Origin: Aphrocallistes beatrix
Taxonomy: Eukaryota; Porifera; Hexactinellida; Sceptrulophora; Aphrocallistidae
Reading direction: 5' to 3'
Length of the DNA: 64,000 bases
Assembly: GCA_963281255.1 (NCBI GenBank)
Contig: OY725488.1
Coordinates: 6,173,524 to 6,237,523 of the forward strand
In this document: positions 42,707 to 54,889 of the stretch, piece by piece
Layout: the number at the start of each line of letters is the position of its first letter
How positions within the stretch are numbered: position 1 is the stretch's first letter
Made by a program: the position numbers and the translations under genes
Notes under the pieces: model-generated
Told to the model about the DNA's origin: nothing
The model's input: only the letters and a program-made list of their open reading frames with translations
The model's database searches: none

Positions 42707-45700
42707 TTAGAGGTATACGGGGTCAATAGAGAGAGGGACCCCCCTAATGGGCTGGTAGAGAGTGGGTCTGTCCACCAACTTGATGCAGTCGATGATAGGA
42801 CATACAGACACACAGAGAGTGCACCCAGTGCAATCCTCAGTCACGTGCGGGGTGTGAGAGAGGGGGTCAAAAGTAATGGACTGGTACCCTGAGTCGTTAC
42901 ACACCATGTAGCATTTCCCGCAGTTGATGCACATCTCCTCGTCGATCAGTGCCACCACCTGCTCCGTGTTGTCCAGGTCCCCGTAGGTCCCAATCATGGG
43001 CAGCGCCCGGCCGATCTGCTCCTGGACGGAGGGGACAGGTTTGCTGGGTTTGAAGAGCTTCCTCTCCGGGGGCTGGTTGTCCCCGAGGAGGGATGCAGCC
43101 GCTTTTATTTCGGACAGTTTCTCACCTCTGGTCTGGGAGAACTCTCCGAAATTTGGAACATTTTTCCCGATCTGTTGCTCCAGTTTGATCGAGACGGCCT
43201 TTCCCTTTTGGTGACGGAGGGTGGGGGCGGAGAGGCCGTTCCACTCCCCCAGCTCCGCGACGGTTTGCTTATAGAGCAGAGCCTTCAGACCCGAGACGTA
43301 GTCGTCCACCACTGTGAAGTCCTGGTTCTGGATGGCAGAGCACACCTGCACGACAGATGCGCCCACCTGCAAGAACTGCAGCGCCACCTCAGCGCTGTCG
43401 ATGCCCCCGGCCGCCATGATGGGGAACCCGGGGAGAGCTCGGGCGATCGAGGAGACAATCTTAAGTGCGATGGGTCTGATGGCATTTCCAGACACCCCTC
43501 CGTAGGTGGTGCGCTTGGCCCGTCCCACTGCTGGCCAAGCCACCGCCTCAGAGGTCAGCCCCATTAGCCCGGACACAGTGTTGGTGGCGGTCACCCCATG
43601 AGCGCCGCCCTCCTTGGCAGCCACGGCTATCTCGACCGCCTCTGTGATGTTGGGAGTGATCTTCGCGAAGAAAGGAATGTCCACTGCCTCCTTGAGCCAG
43701 CGGCAGATGTTCCTCACCAGTTCGGGGTCCTGTCCACACGCCAGCCCCATCCCTTTCTCCCCCATCCCGTGGGGACAGGAGAGGTTCAGCTCCAGCGCGT
43801 CTGCCCCAGCTTCCACGGACATCTTAGCCAGCTGGAGCCAATCCTCCTGCGAATAACCGCACATGATGCTGGCGATCAAGATGTGCCGCGGGAAGTCCCG
43901 CTTCAGCTGGTGGATCGACATGCACCAGTAGGCCGCAGTCTTCTCGCTGATCAGCTCGATGTTGAGGAAGGAGCCCTGGCCCGGCCCGAAGGTGTGACCG
44001 GAAGTGGTGCCACGTACAATGCGAGGAGAGACATTCGTGATTGTATCTTTGTCGAGGGAGAAGGTTTTGGTAACCGCAAACGACCACCCGGCCTTGAAAC
44101 TCCTCCGGATCATGGCGGCAGAGGTCGCGGGAGTTGCAGAGGCGATGCCGAACGGATTGAAAAAGTTGAGTCCGGTCATTGTCAATGAGAGGTCCACATT
44201 GTCCACAGGTGTGAAGAATTTGGGGAGGGCGGGTTCAGGGGGGACGAAGATCCCATGGAGCGACTGCAGGTACTTGTGCATGTACCATGCCGCTTGCTTT
44301 CCATCATTCACACATTCCACCGTTGTCTGCGACACGCCTCCCAGATCCCCGCCCACGAACACCCCTGGCACCTGTGTCTCCATTGTCTCGATATTCACCT
44401 CGGGAAACCCGCTCGAATTGAACCGAATCGGAGACATCGCGGCTTTCACCGCCTCTTCCTTCAGAGTGGACCCAAACGCAGAGATAACACAGGTGGCCTT
44501 TATCCGCACAATTTCATCCTCCACCTCTGCCCAGCTGCCGTCCTCCTGTTGCTCGTTCCGACAGAACTCCATGCCTAGGATCTTGCCCCCTGACACCTTC
44601 ACAGTCCGCGGGCAGAGGAAGGGGATGAACTCGCACAATTCGTCCCGGGCCACCTCCATCTCCTCGGGGACGGCTCGGATGGTGGTGAACCCCTTCCTGA
44701 AGATGATGAACACTTTCTTCGCGCCGCACCTCAGTGCAGAGGTGGCGCAGTCAAACGCCGTGTCTCCGGCGCCCAGCACGATAACCTTGCCACTCAGCCG
44801 CGGCAGCTGTTTCTGTTTGCAGCCGCACATCCCGCGCTTACTGGCGCCTGCCACCAGAGGCAAGAACTCTTTCGAAGTGTAGAATCCGTTCTCAGCCGAG
44901 AGTCCTTCGAATATTGGGATGGATTTGGGAGACGGGAGTCCGATACCGATGAACACCGCCTCGTTCCCCGATTCTAGCAGCGCCTGGATGGAGAGGCCGT
45001 TCTCTCCCATCGCCTTTCCGCACTCTATCCTCACTCCTAGGTCCCGCATGAGCTCCACCTCGTAGGAGACCGCCTCGAGGGGGAGGCGGAACTCTGGGAT
45101 CTCCGAGGTACTGAGACCCCCTAGGTACTCCTCCTTCTCGTACACGGTGAGGTCCTGATAGCCGAGTCGGGCCAGGAAGGTAGCGCAAGAAATAGAAGCG
45201 GGGCCACAGCCGATAAGAGCCACCTTGGCGTGGTAGCTCTCCGGGAGGTCGCTGAGGGGAGGCAGGGAGGGGTCTCGGATCTGAGGCAGGCCCATTTCCC
45301 TGAACACCTCCGTAGTGAACTGCTGCAGACCTCCGATGTTGATAGCGCCCTCCTCGGACGCTTCGAGGTTGCAGCCACCCACGCAGAGATCACTCGTGGG
45401 GCACACCATGCCGCAGGTGAGACCCAGAGGATTGTCGGAGAAGATGGCTTGAGCGGCGCCGTAGTAGTTCTTGGTGGCGATGCTGGAGATGAACGCTTTG
45501 ATGTCGATCTGCGTGGGGCAGCTCTTCTGGCAGGGAGCGTCTGCACACTTGAGGCACCTGTTGGCCTCCCGGAGGGCAGCCCGCTCGCTGAGCGTGGTGT
45601 GCTTCACATCGTCGAAGTTGTTCACGAGAGACGCACAGGAGTGGCAGTCTTTATCTTTGTTGCGCTTCCAATGCTTGCGGGACTTCTTGGTGCGAGTGGT

Positions 45701-45793
45701 GGACACGAGGGAGGCGTGGGGCTTAGTGCGCGGGTTGAGGGCCAGCAAATTCTCAATATCGGGCGGGTCGTTTGTCAAGTTTGAGTATTGCAT
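42707..45793 (-). CDS. DPYD: Dihydropyrimidine dehydrogenase [NADP+]
   Basis: A complete 1028-residue enzyme (human 1025) catalysing the first step of uracil and thymine breakdown. The N-terminal Fe-S cysteines include [13 protein letters not shown] and [15 protein letters not shown]. The FAD-binding motif is [17 protein letters not shown] and the NADPH-binding part is [18 protein letters not shown]. The FMN/pyrimidine site is [21 protein letters not shown], with the catalytic Cys at about residue 673 (671 in mammals). The C-terminal two 4Fe-4S clusters are [11 protein letters not shown] and [11 protein letters not shown]. All key residues are present. The whole 3.1 kb is one exon, very unlike the highly split mammalian gene. 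Confidence 0.98.
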   Translation of the reverse strand: MQYSNLTNDPPDIENLLALNPRTKPHASLVSTTRTKKSRKHWKRNKDKDCHSCASLVNNFDDVKHTTLSERAALREANRCLKCADAPCQKSCPTQIDIKAFISSIATKNYYGAAQAIFSDNPLGLTCGMVCPTSDLCVGGCNLEASEEGAINIGGLQQFTTEVFREMGLPQIRDPSLPPLSDLPESYHAKVALIGCGPASISCATFLARLGYQDLTVYEKEEYLGGLSTSEIPEFRLPLEAVSYEVELMRDLGVRIECGKAMGENGLSIQALLESGNEAVFIGIGLPSPKSIPIFEGLSAENGFYTSKEFLPLVAGASKRGMCGCKQKQLPRLSGKVIVLGAGDTAFDCATSALRCGAKKVFIIFRKGFTTIRAVPEEMEVARDELCEFIPFLCPRTVKVSGGKILGMEFCRNEQQEDGSWAEVEDEIVRIKATCVISAFGSTLKEEAVKAAMSPIRFNSSGFPEVNIETMETQVPGVFVGGDLGGVSQTTVECVNDGKQAAWYMHKYLQSLHGIFVPPEPALPKFFTPVDNVDLSLTMTGLNFFNPFGIASATPATSAAMIRRSFKAGWSFAVTKTFSLDKDTITNVSPRIVRGTTSGHTFGPGQGSFLNIELISEKTAAYWCMSIHQLKRDFPRHILIASIMCGYSQEDWLQLAKMSVEAGADALELNLSCPHGMGEKGMGLACGQDPELVRNICRWLKEAVDIPFFAKITPNITEAVEIAVAAKEGGAHGVTATNTVSGLMGLTSEAVAWPAVGRAKRTTYGGVSGNAIRPIALKIVSSIARALPGFPIMAAGGIDSAEVALQFLQVGASVVQVCSAIQNQDFTVVDDYVSGLKALLYKQTVAELGEWNGLSAPTLRHQKGKAVSIKLEQQIGKNVPNFGEFSQTRGEKLSEIKAAASLLGDNQPPERKLFKPSKPVPSVQEQIGRALPMIGTYGDLDNTEQVVALIDEEMCINCGKCYMVCNDSGYQSITFDPLSHTPHVTEDCTGCTLCVSVCPIIDCIKLVDRPTLYQPIRGVPLSIDPVYL

Positions 45794-46849
45794 TATTTAT
45801 CTAATTAGTAAGGATACCGTTTGCTCTATATTATCTAAGCCAATCTGTGATTTGTAATAAGATACCAGATTGCCCGGGAGGCCCCTTTCTCAGCAGTTAC
45901 CATCACGTCCCACAGGGGCGCCTCGATACCTAGTGAGTTGTCTAGCACAGTAATCCTATTCCAACGAGATAACTGGTGCTAGCGATCTATATTCACTTGG
46001 GTTGCTGTCCCTTTGTGTGAAGTTATGATATCTGGTCAGTGGCGTAGCCAGCATTTTCTGACGGGGTGCACAACACCCAGCTGTAAACCCCCCAGTATGT
46101 ACTACCCGTAAAATAGAATGCACCAAAATTAGCTAAATAATTAAGGAAATCGATGCTTTATTTAGTTCAACAGTTTTCAACCTATTTTAGCCGTGGACCT
46201 CTTCTACTAAAATCCTGTAGACATGTTGGTATGTTATGTGCACTAGGGTTGTCGTGTGAATGGGTATTCCCATACCCATGGGATGGGAATGGGAACGATT
46301 TTTTTCTCCGTTGGTATTTCTATATGAGTGCACCCATGTATTTCTTAAAATTGTTTCTATATTGTCTCAATCTTGTTTCAATTAATTAATTAAGTGAATC
46401 ATATATCAATTTCTTTATTGAAACACAGTGATAGGATCAGATCTTATCCAATGTCCAAGTATTTGGTACTGCCTCGCACCAGATACTCGAGTTTTATGTG
46501 CATATAGATTAGAAATATGTACGAGCAGGGCGTGCCAAATGAATGAACTAAACTATTGGCATATTTAGCACAGCTTTACTTTTACCTTGTCTACTCAACA
46601 GTCATAAAATCCCATACAGCATGCCTTCATAGACCGATTTTTTTTCTGGCACAGGGGTAATTACCCCGCCTGCCCCCCTCCCCTCTTGACGTTAGTGTGT
46701 ATGAATATATATCTATTGATACTCACTTCAATTTGATGGCAAAATGTACACTACATATACGTATCGGGTATTTTTACCATATAAATTAAATTTCCCATTC
46801 ATCGCTTTATCAGATCAGAAAAGCAATTCTCACCTCAGCTCAGCCGATT
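45794..46849. promoter_or_regulatory. Divergent intergenic region between DPYD and the acyl-CoA synthetase
   Basis: The two genes are transcribed away from this 1056-bp segment, so it must hold both promoters unless upstream exons exist. It also contains hAT-like debris: CAGTGGCGTAGCCAGCATTT at about 46036 and the near-palindrome ATTCCCATACCCATGGGATG at about 46265. No gene is seen. Confidence 0.5.
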
Positions 46850-49800
46850 ATGTTTGTATCTGAACCTTACGCAGAAGTACAACCACAGGTGAGTAATAAT
46901 TGCTCGTATTTCTTTCTGGTACAACTACGGACTGACTATACAAGGGCGTGATAGTGAGGGGCTAGCTTGGAAGCTTAGGTCCAATGACCGAAACTACAGA
47001 CATAACTTGATATCTCATATATTAAAACGCTAGGATTTTTAGTTTGCCGACTATACTTTGTATAGTGACCAACTTCTGAAACGAGTGCATCCTATATTTA
47101 TATTTTTCCTCCATAACGGATTTTTCGGGAATACAATAAATGTTAAATTAATGAAATTTGGACAGGTGTAGACTGTTAATGGGCAGACGAAGTTACTACG
47201 ATTTTTTATCTAAGCACATTGAGACACCTTTTAATTAAAGTGCAAACAAGCTATAACTCCGTCAAGTGACGATGACTCGTCATAAAAATCCAAAATGTTG
47301 AATTTGCTTTATTATGCTAGACAATGTTTCCCAAAAACATTTGGTCAAAAATATCAGCATTTTTCACACCTCGAGAGGTGTTAAAAGTTCCATAACTTGA
47401 AAACGAGAGGAGATAGAGATTAGGTTATTTTAAATGAATTGTTCATTAAGCATCACAACACCTTTCTATGTAAACATTTTCATGATCAGGAGATAATGAC
47501 TCATCAATTATTCCATCATGTACAAAAAATATCATAAAGATACCCCGGTTTGCCTCCACTTTTATCAAGCAGTCGCCAGCCAGAGATCCCACAAAAGCGC
47601 CGGGAATCAAGTAAGTATTTCCTGGCTCAGTTATTGCTCAAATAAGTCCTACTGTGCAAGACGATGCTCACTTGGTATCCCGGCGCTTTTGTGGGAGCTC
47701 TGACTGGGTTTTCCGAATTGATTGAAGAATTGGCATGTAGGTGTCAAATTATGTGTCTACGATAGGTTCTAAGATCTAAGCGAAATTTTCACACATCTGC
47801 AAAAAAATGGAAGAACAATTTTTCACACCTTTTCTATACAATATATACTATGACTTAACTCTCACAATAATTACTGTACGACACTACAATAGACTGTCAT
47901 TGTTACAATAAATTCATAAAATAAACAAATTTGATATGGATTAGTGAAATTATTAATTTTTAGTACCCATAGAAGATTCTTAATTTGATTGCATTCCCAA
48001 GCGCGCCTGTAAGGCGACTCTGCGAACACGAAATGTTCGCTAGCCGCGCTATGCAAGCGCGCTTTTATAATGTAATAACATTGTATGTGTGTCTATGCCC
48101 CTCTTATGAGACTGTATATTTTGATCAGAAATATGTAGAATTTTGATCGGAAAACCAATGTAGAACTTTGATCAGAAAAGTGGGATTTCAATACTTAGTA
48201 ATTTATTAAAATCCCGATATAGCTGGGATGAGATCCCCATTAACTGAAAATTCCATAGGAGTAGTGACGGTGCCAGGACTATCCAAACTCCTTAGTGGCG
48301 CATAAGGAGGAGGGCGTTTAACACCTACCTCGCCGTCAGGAAATATTTCAGTTAGCAGCATTATAGTGCTATAATTGGATGATTTCTTCAGTCCTGGTTC
48401 GCATCTTTTGAAAACATTTCTTATTCAGGTAGGAAGTTCTGGAAGGGCAGCTCGACCTCCAGTAACGATATGCAAACTGTTCAAAGATTGTTGTTCAAAA
48501 CACAGCGCTGCTAACGCCCTCAATGTAAAACGAGGTGGAAAGTGGGAATCACATACATTCCTAGAATTCTATGAGGAGGCAATGGCTGTGGCGAAATCCC
48601 TTCTGGCCTCAGGGCTAGATAGATTTGATGGTGTTAGCATCATGGGTTCCAACTCCCCAGAGTGGATGATAGCCGATATCGGGGCTATCTTAGCTGGGGG
48701 TATAGCAGTCGGGATCTACACGACTAACAGCCTGGATATCACAAAGTATATCCTGGAACATTCTAAAACCCGTATTGCCTTCGGAGAGAACAAACCATTG
48801 CTAGAGAAACTATTGGAAGCAGGAAGCACAATAAAGAATTTGAGAGTGATACAGAGTTCACCTGGACCCGTGGATCCAGCTCTTAAGGAGAAAGGTGTCG
48901 TATCTTGGAACGAATTTTTAGAAATAGGAAAGGTATTAATATTATACACAAATATAGTACATATTCAAAAGTATTTGAATCTTAAATGTGATTTTTTAGG
49001 TTATTGAGACAGCTCAAGTTGAGAAAATAATGGACTCTCAACGACCTGGACACTGCTCGACGGTACTCTACACATCTGGAACGACTGGAATACCTAAGGT
49101 GCTATGATTCTATTGCGAATCCTGTACAGTATGAATATTTTTCTTTACACCTTAGGAAATACACACATACTACATACAGAAGAGTTCGCTTAAAAGATTG
49201 CTTGCTAATAAGCAAACTTGCTCTTACCTAAGGAATGTCATTGACAGTATAAACATGCTATGGCTTATTAATAGATGATCTTAAGAATTTTAACCGTTTT
49301 GAAGTGCTCCCGTCGATGATATTTCATGCTAATTTTACGTATTAATAATTACACAATTCCCTGTCCCCGACATTATCATTATATCCAATATCTACTGTAT
49401 ACAATGAGTACAGCTGCTAAAACATGGATGGTATTTTAATTATTTTCGCACTTAGGGCGTGATGATGAGCCATGACAATCTTGTGTGGAACTCATATGCG
49501 ATATACCAAGATTTCAATGCTTCAAAGGTAAACTAATTTATTACTCATCCAAGTACAGTGGAATTCGCATAATTATTAGCAACTCGGGGTTTGGGTCTCG
49601 GATGAAGGCCATTGAACTAATACGTAATTATCCTAAAATCGTTAACCTTGCAGAATAGACTTTAATAATGCATTATCAGCATACGTATATTAATTTTAGG
49701 GTAATTATGTATTAATTCAAATGGCCTTCAGCCTCATCTTAGTTGTAGGTTATACCCTAGTCATCTAAATGTATGTATTATTTATCTTTCATATTTCAGA

Positions 49801-52376
49801 TTGCATTTAATGTATTTGTGAACATCATTCTGATTCATTTTCTGTATACATCTGATTAGCTTTATCTATATATACGTATATATATATATATATATATGCT
49901 CGAATATCTAATTGAATGGGACTCAGAGTGAGCTTTGTATTGGTAGGATTATACGATGTTGAGCTACCTACCGTTCTGCCACATAGCCGCTCAAGTAGTG
50001 GTAAGTGATTCATCTTTACAAAATATATGAACTACCCGACGAGGACCTGCCTGGTAATTTCATGTGATGGTGGTCATCGCTTTGTGTTTAGGATATGATG
50101 ATCCCCTTACACTCTGGTTGTAAGGTGTTTTTCGGTCTTCCAGATGCTATTAAAGGTAGTATCCTGAATACTTTGGAGGTGAGTTGTAAATATATGGATT
50201 ATTAGTAGGGGGTGGAAACAGCATATTCACCAACCAAGTATATTAGCGGCAATAGCTTTATGTTATACGTATCGAATAATTTGTCTATAGGAAATAGAGC
50301 CGGATATATTTTTTGGTGTGCCTCGTATCTGGGAGAAGTTGAAAGAAAAAGTTGAACCCGGTCTGCTAGATGGAGAGTAAGTATACCGACACTGACACAC
50401 ATTGTATCTAGCTCTATTTTTTAACTTCACATGTACATAGATGAAGTAAGTATTGAAGTACGTACTATGTATATTATAATGTACGTGCTTGCATAATTAG
50501 TTGAGCACGTTCACAGCTATAATACCGTGATTGTTTAAACTATCTCGTAAATGATTTGCCTCAACACTGCATCAAATAAACTTCCGTGCTGTCCGAGATT
50601 GACACAACTGGAATTATTGATTTGATTGTCCTCATTATATGGCTAGGAATGCAAGTGGAAATAAATACTTCGTGGTGTTCTGAAAGGCCACAAGCTAATA
50701 TCTTAATAATTCAAGTTTTTCTTAGCTATGCGTGATTATTTTATTTAATATATTTACAGTATTACGCTTGAGTCAATAAAGAAGAGGCTTGGATTTGCGA
50801 AAGCTAAAATTTGCGTGAGTACATAATATAACATAGTTGAGAGTTTATTTCAAGTTCCTATGTCTATGCATCTACCTAGCTAACCGCCGCATCTCCCATC
50901 TCGCTGAGTGTGCTCGAGTTCTTTGAAAAAGCAGGACTCACTATCTACAGCATTTACGGAACAAGCGAAAACACTGGGCCAGGAACCATGTGCCTACCTG
51001 GTGCAAATAGACTCGGATCCCTGGGGAGATCATTTGAAGGCGGAGAAATTAAAATTCACAATCCTAATAGGTAATTAGTTAGGCGATTCTTGTCGAATCT
51101 ACAAGTCAACTGTCTTCAAATTTACATGTAGACACACTATAGCGATTTTCACATCAGCTACGAACTCCTTAAGGTTCCATGGACTCTGGGTTGAGAACCA
51201 CTGGTATAAGCAAATAAATATATGTTTCACAGAGAGGAGTCTCTCAAATGTTTGCAACAAGCGATAGATTTGTATCTGAGGAAATTTCTAAGATCAGAAG
51301 ATAGTCTATTAGTCGTCTTACTTAACTAGTGAGGGAGACGGAGAAATTTGTTTCAAAGGACGCTATAACTTTATGGGGTATCTCCATGATCCTGAGAAAA
51401 CTTCCAAGTCGACGGATCAGGATGGCTGGTACTACACAGGAGATGTCGGACATATGGACAAAGAAGGTACTCAGCAATTTTTATTAATTAAGCTATGCAA
51501 AGCAATATTTAAAGGTGTGTGGTCTATCTGATTAGGTTTCTTGTACATAACGGGAAGGATCAAAGAGATCCTGATTACATCGGGAGGAGAAAATGTTGCT
51601 CCAGTTCCCATCGAACAGGAAATGAAGAATCATTTGCGACTGTGCTCATTTTGTGTGGTAGTGGGAGATGGTAGGAAGTACCTGAACATGCTCGTGACTC
51701 TCAAGAGTAAGGTGGATGAAAAGGGAGTTCCTATTGATGAACTGAACCAAGAGGCAGTTGATATATGCAATGGTTTGGGAGTACAGCTGACTACTGTGAG
51801 TGAAGCAATGCAGAACGCTGTTGTGAATCAGTACATTCAAGATGGAATGGATCAAGCTAACAAGAAGGCTCCATCTCCTGTTGCATCGATAAAAGTAATG
51901 TTATGGTTCAAATCTAAGTTGACTAATTCATTAAAAAATGGCAAAGAATTATGATTGACAAATTCATTAATTAATGAATAATTCATAATTCCTGAATTAG
52001 GAATTATTCATAATTCAGGAAATATGAATTATTCGAATGATTCAGAATCCTGAAATATTCTAAAAATTCATTCATATAATTTATGATATTTACTGCAAAA
52101 ACTTTCAATTTTGAATAATTCTTCTCAGGCTTAATGAATTATGAATTATTCGAATTATTCATTAATTCATGAATTAGTCAACCTAGGTTCAAATACACAT
52201 TAGTTCACTCCCTACTAGTATTACTGTAATATTTTAAATATTATGTATCTTAGAAATTCGCGATTCTTCCCCGCGACTTTTCTATCCCCACTGGTGAGAT
52301 GACCCCTACAGCTAAACTAAAGAGAGGATTGGTCACTGAAACATACGCAAAAATAATCGATCAGTTTTACAAGTGA
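46850..52376 (+). CDS. Long-chain acyl-CoA synthetase, bubblegum (ACSBG) type
   Basis: Twelve exons, all GT-AG, one frame, about 601 residues: 46850-46888, 48429-48932, 49000-49098, 49456-49527, 49947-50000, 50092-50178, 50291-50376, 50760-50814, 50880-51070, 51330-51466, 51536-51894, 52254-52376. It activates long-chain fatty acids via acyl-AMP. Motifs are NSPEWMIADIGAILAGGIAV, the P-loop-like YTSGTTGIPKG, LSYLPFCHIAAQ, FFGVPRIWEKLKEKV, SIYGTSENTGPG, GWYYTGDVG and GRIKEILITSGGEN, ending PTAKLKRGLV. Exon 1 is short (MFVSEPYAEVQPQ) and inferred from its donor and phase. The linker between IWEKLKEK and GFAKAKI is about 40 residues shorter than in human ACSBG1. Its introns hold several foldback elements. 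Confidence 0.92.
47577..47706. repeat. Hairpin element with arms of about 37 bp in ACSBG intron 1
   Basis: CCAGCCAGAGATCCCACAAA...GGGAATCAAGT (47577-47612) is matched by its complement at 47670-47706 with a few mismatches around a 57-bp loop. The arms are GC-rich (CACAAAAGCGCCGGGA) in AT-rich DNA. No coding capacity. Confidence 0.85.
47713..48064 (+). repeat. (TA)n repeat family, copy H (diverged)
   Basis: CCGAATTGATTGAAGAATTG at the left and TTCGCTAGCCGCGCTATGCA ... GCGCGCTTTTA at the right match the two ends of the family, but the interior is strongly diverged. It immediately follows the hairpin element, inside ACSBG intron 1. Confidence 0.65.
49565..49745. repeat. Diverged palindromic relative of the long foldback elements
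   Basis: GGGTTTGGGTCTCGGATGAA ... CATTGAACTAATACG is echoed inverted by TGTATTAATTCAAATGGCCTTCAGCC. The phrase order (TTTGGG, TTGAACTAATAC, GCATTATCAGCATA) matches the elements at 3463 and 26350. It lies in an ACSBG intron. Confidence 0.6.
51904..52196. repeat. AT-rich foldback element in the last ACSBG intron
   Basis: GGTTCAAATCTAAGTTGACT at the left and TAGTCAACCTAGGTTCAAAT at the right are near-complementary ends. The interior is made of nested GAATTATTCATAATTC palindromes. Its left end starts just after the exon 11 donor. Confidence 0.75.
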
Positions 52377-52621
52377 AGCTGCAGTTACGAATCCCGTCGT
52401 GAGCCTCTCCACCCATATTATGTTCCAACTTTTTAGTTATTTAGTTTTTTTAGTATTTTAGTCTTTCACATAGGCTTTATTAATGAATCTACATACGTAG
52501 TCATATATAGGTATATAGTAATTCATTCTCGTGAATAGATTCCATTCTACCGTAGTATATGATATTCCAATGATAGAAGAAAGGATGATTAATCGGGGAT
52601 AAGTGTTCGGGTAGCTGCTGG

Positions 52622-54354
52622 CTATGTCAGCACGGACATACGATTCTCCTTAGCCCAGTTACCAATAATCTTGACGATAATGTCAACTTGCATGTTCTGC
52701 GAATTCCGCAGGATGTGCACCACCTCCTTCAGGTGTTCCCGCGGCTCATGTCCCGCTATGATAATCTGGAACAACCCGATGCACGCGCCCCTCTTCCCCT
52801 CCCAGTAGTCGGGACTGGGGTCCAGTCTCTCCAGCACATCGAACGCCTTAGCTGAATAGTAGAACTGTCCCATCTTGTAGCAGTCGTTGGCGATCAGCTG
52901 GAGCAGACTGAACGACTCGGCTGACGTGTCCATCTTGAGGTAGAGCTGCCAGCCAAGGTTCGGCTTCCGGTTCATGATGTAGCACCTAGCCAGCCACGAG
53001 ATGTACACGTAGTCACTGCGGATCTTCTCGCTCTGAATCAACAGAAACACCTCTTCTGCCTCTTTGTAATTGCCAACTCTCGCCTTGGTCTGCGCGTAAT
53101 TGAAGTTGAAGTTGTCATCGTTGTAGAAGTAGTTCTTGATGGAGTTGAGGTAGATGAGCACATCGCTGAACTGCCTCAGCAGGAAGTAGCAGCAAGACAT
53201 GGACTGCCTTCCAGGGATGGTGTCGCATTCAGAGGCAGAGCTGCCCACCAGCTGGAAGAACTGCTGCGCCATGTTGATGTTCTCCCGGGAGCCTCTCTCC
53301 TGCCCGATGCACAGGTTGGAGATGGCCTTGAGGATGTACTCCTGGGGAGAGGAGGCCTCGATGGACTTGATCAGCTCGTAGGCGCGGGTGTAGTCCTCCT
53401 GCCGCATGTAGTAAATCACGAGGTTGAGTCGGGCCTCTGGCAGCACGTCGACCAGTCGCGGCCAGGTTTGCAGCGCCCCTTCTCCATTCCTGAAAACAAC
53501 CAAGTTGTGTTCTAAGAGATCCTTAGCGAAGGAGACGGAGGGGGTCAGTATCTCCTGGAGTGACTTCAGTTCTGTCTCTGCCGCCTTCCCGTTGAAGAGT
53601 TTGTAGTAATTGCAGGCTTTGAGGTTGAGACCAGTGATGGAGTCTGGGAACTTGTCCAGGTAGACGGCTAACACCTCCTGACTGATGTCGTAGTACTCGA
53701 ACTTGTAGTAGCAGAGAGCGACGTACACGTTCAGCGCGTAGAATTCTCTGTGGCTGAGTAGGATGCGTTTGTAGATGTCGATGGCTTCCTAAATGCACAG
53801 CAGTAAGCACAGCACAGCGTAGCATGGTGCCCTGGTACATGGGCTACCTGGTAGTGGGTGCGCAGGTAGTGCATGGCCGCTAGGCTCAGCTGGTCCTCTG
53901 ACACGTCCTGCAGGTTGAGGTGGTAGGAGCGGAGTTTCTTCTCATCGGAGAACTTCTGGGAGAGGTGGAACAGGAGTCGATTCTGAAGTTTATTTTTGGG
54001 GCCCTTCTGTGCGGCTGCCTCGGCCTCCTCGTACATCCCGAGGTAGAAGTAGCAGCAGGCCAGCTGTGTCCAGGTGTCAGGCGGGCACGAGGGGAGCTGT
54101 GTCAGTTTGAGATATTCCTCTTTAGCCTTCGTGTAGTCTCCCAGGTGGAACGCGTAGTAGGCGATCCAGGAGCTGAGCTCAGGCGAGGGGTTGTTAGAAG
54201 TCAGGCGCTGGAACTCGAGCACAGTGAAGGCGCCAGTGAAATCCCGCGCCTGATTGAAATCCTCGTGTCGCGGAACTTTGCGTTTCTTCTCTTTAGAAGG
54301 ACGATTGGTGTGGACATTCGGGTCCTCTGCTGGTTTTGCTCGTTGGATGTTCAT
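52622..54354 (-). CDS. IFT56: Intraflagellar transport protein 56 (TTC26)
   Basis: Two exons (53848-54354 and 52622-53788) flank a 59-bp intron (GTAGCC...TTTAG); the joined protein has 557 residues (human 554). It is a TPR-rich IFT-B subunit needed for cargo transport in cilia. Recognised blocks are [38 protein letters not shown], the junction [79 protein letters not shown] and [11 protein letters not shown]. The presence of the gene implies ciliated or flagellated cells. The start is the first ATG, matching the RAKPA N-terminus. Confidence 0.96.
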
Positions 54355-54889
54355 CGAAACTATTTAATATAGAATGCAATAAAACATTTTTTCTAAAATT
54401 TTGTCGTTTTGTCCATTTCAAACTTCATTGAATATCTATTTTGTTGTACTGTGGATCCCTGGTACACAATGGCAATCCCTAGGGTCGCGGACTCCACAAG
54501 TTGCGGAATACTGATGTAATCCCTTGGAAGATCAACTTCCAGAAATGACATCAGGAGTGGTCCCAGAGGAGAGATAGGGGTCTTTTTCTCCTGGATTTGA
54601 TGCTGCGGCCCCCGATCCCATGGACCAGCCCAAGCTAAATATATGAAAGTGCGCAGGATCATGTCTCGTCCTGATCCTCCCCTGAATGACCTCCATAATT
54701 TTATCAATTATTACCACAATTATCATTTAATAAATTAATAAATTACAAAATATGCAATTAGGATTAGTTTCTAAACATACAAACAAATGTCAAAAGTATT
54801 GAAATTTACAATTGCAAAGTAATAGTAGAAATGTTTCAAAAGTAATTCAATGATGACAGAGAAAGAGCAAGGGGATAACGCTATTCACA
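54355..54889. other. Intergenic stretch
   Basis: Minus-strand frames at 54393-54726 are open but match nothing I recognise. The phrases CTGTGGATCCCTGGTACACA and GGTCGCGGACTCCACAAG suggest transposon debris. No supported gene. Confidence 0.45.

Noticed and set aside
41016..45857. Long plus-strand ORFs opposite RPL3 and DPYD
   Set aside because: Antisense shadows of GC-rich coding sequence; the minus-strand frames are full-length conserved proteins.
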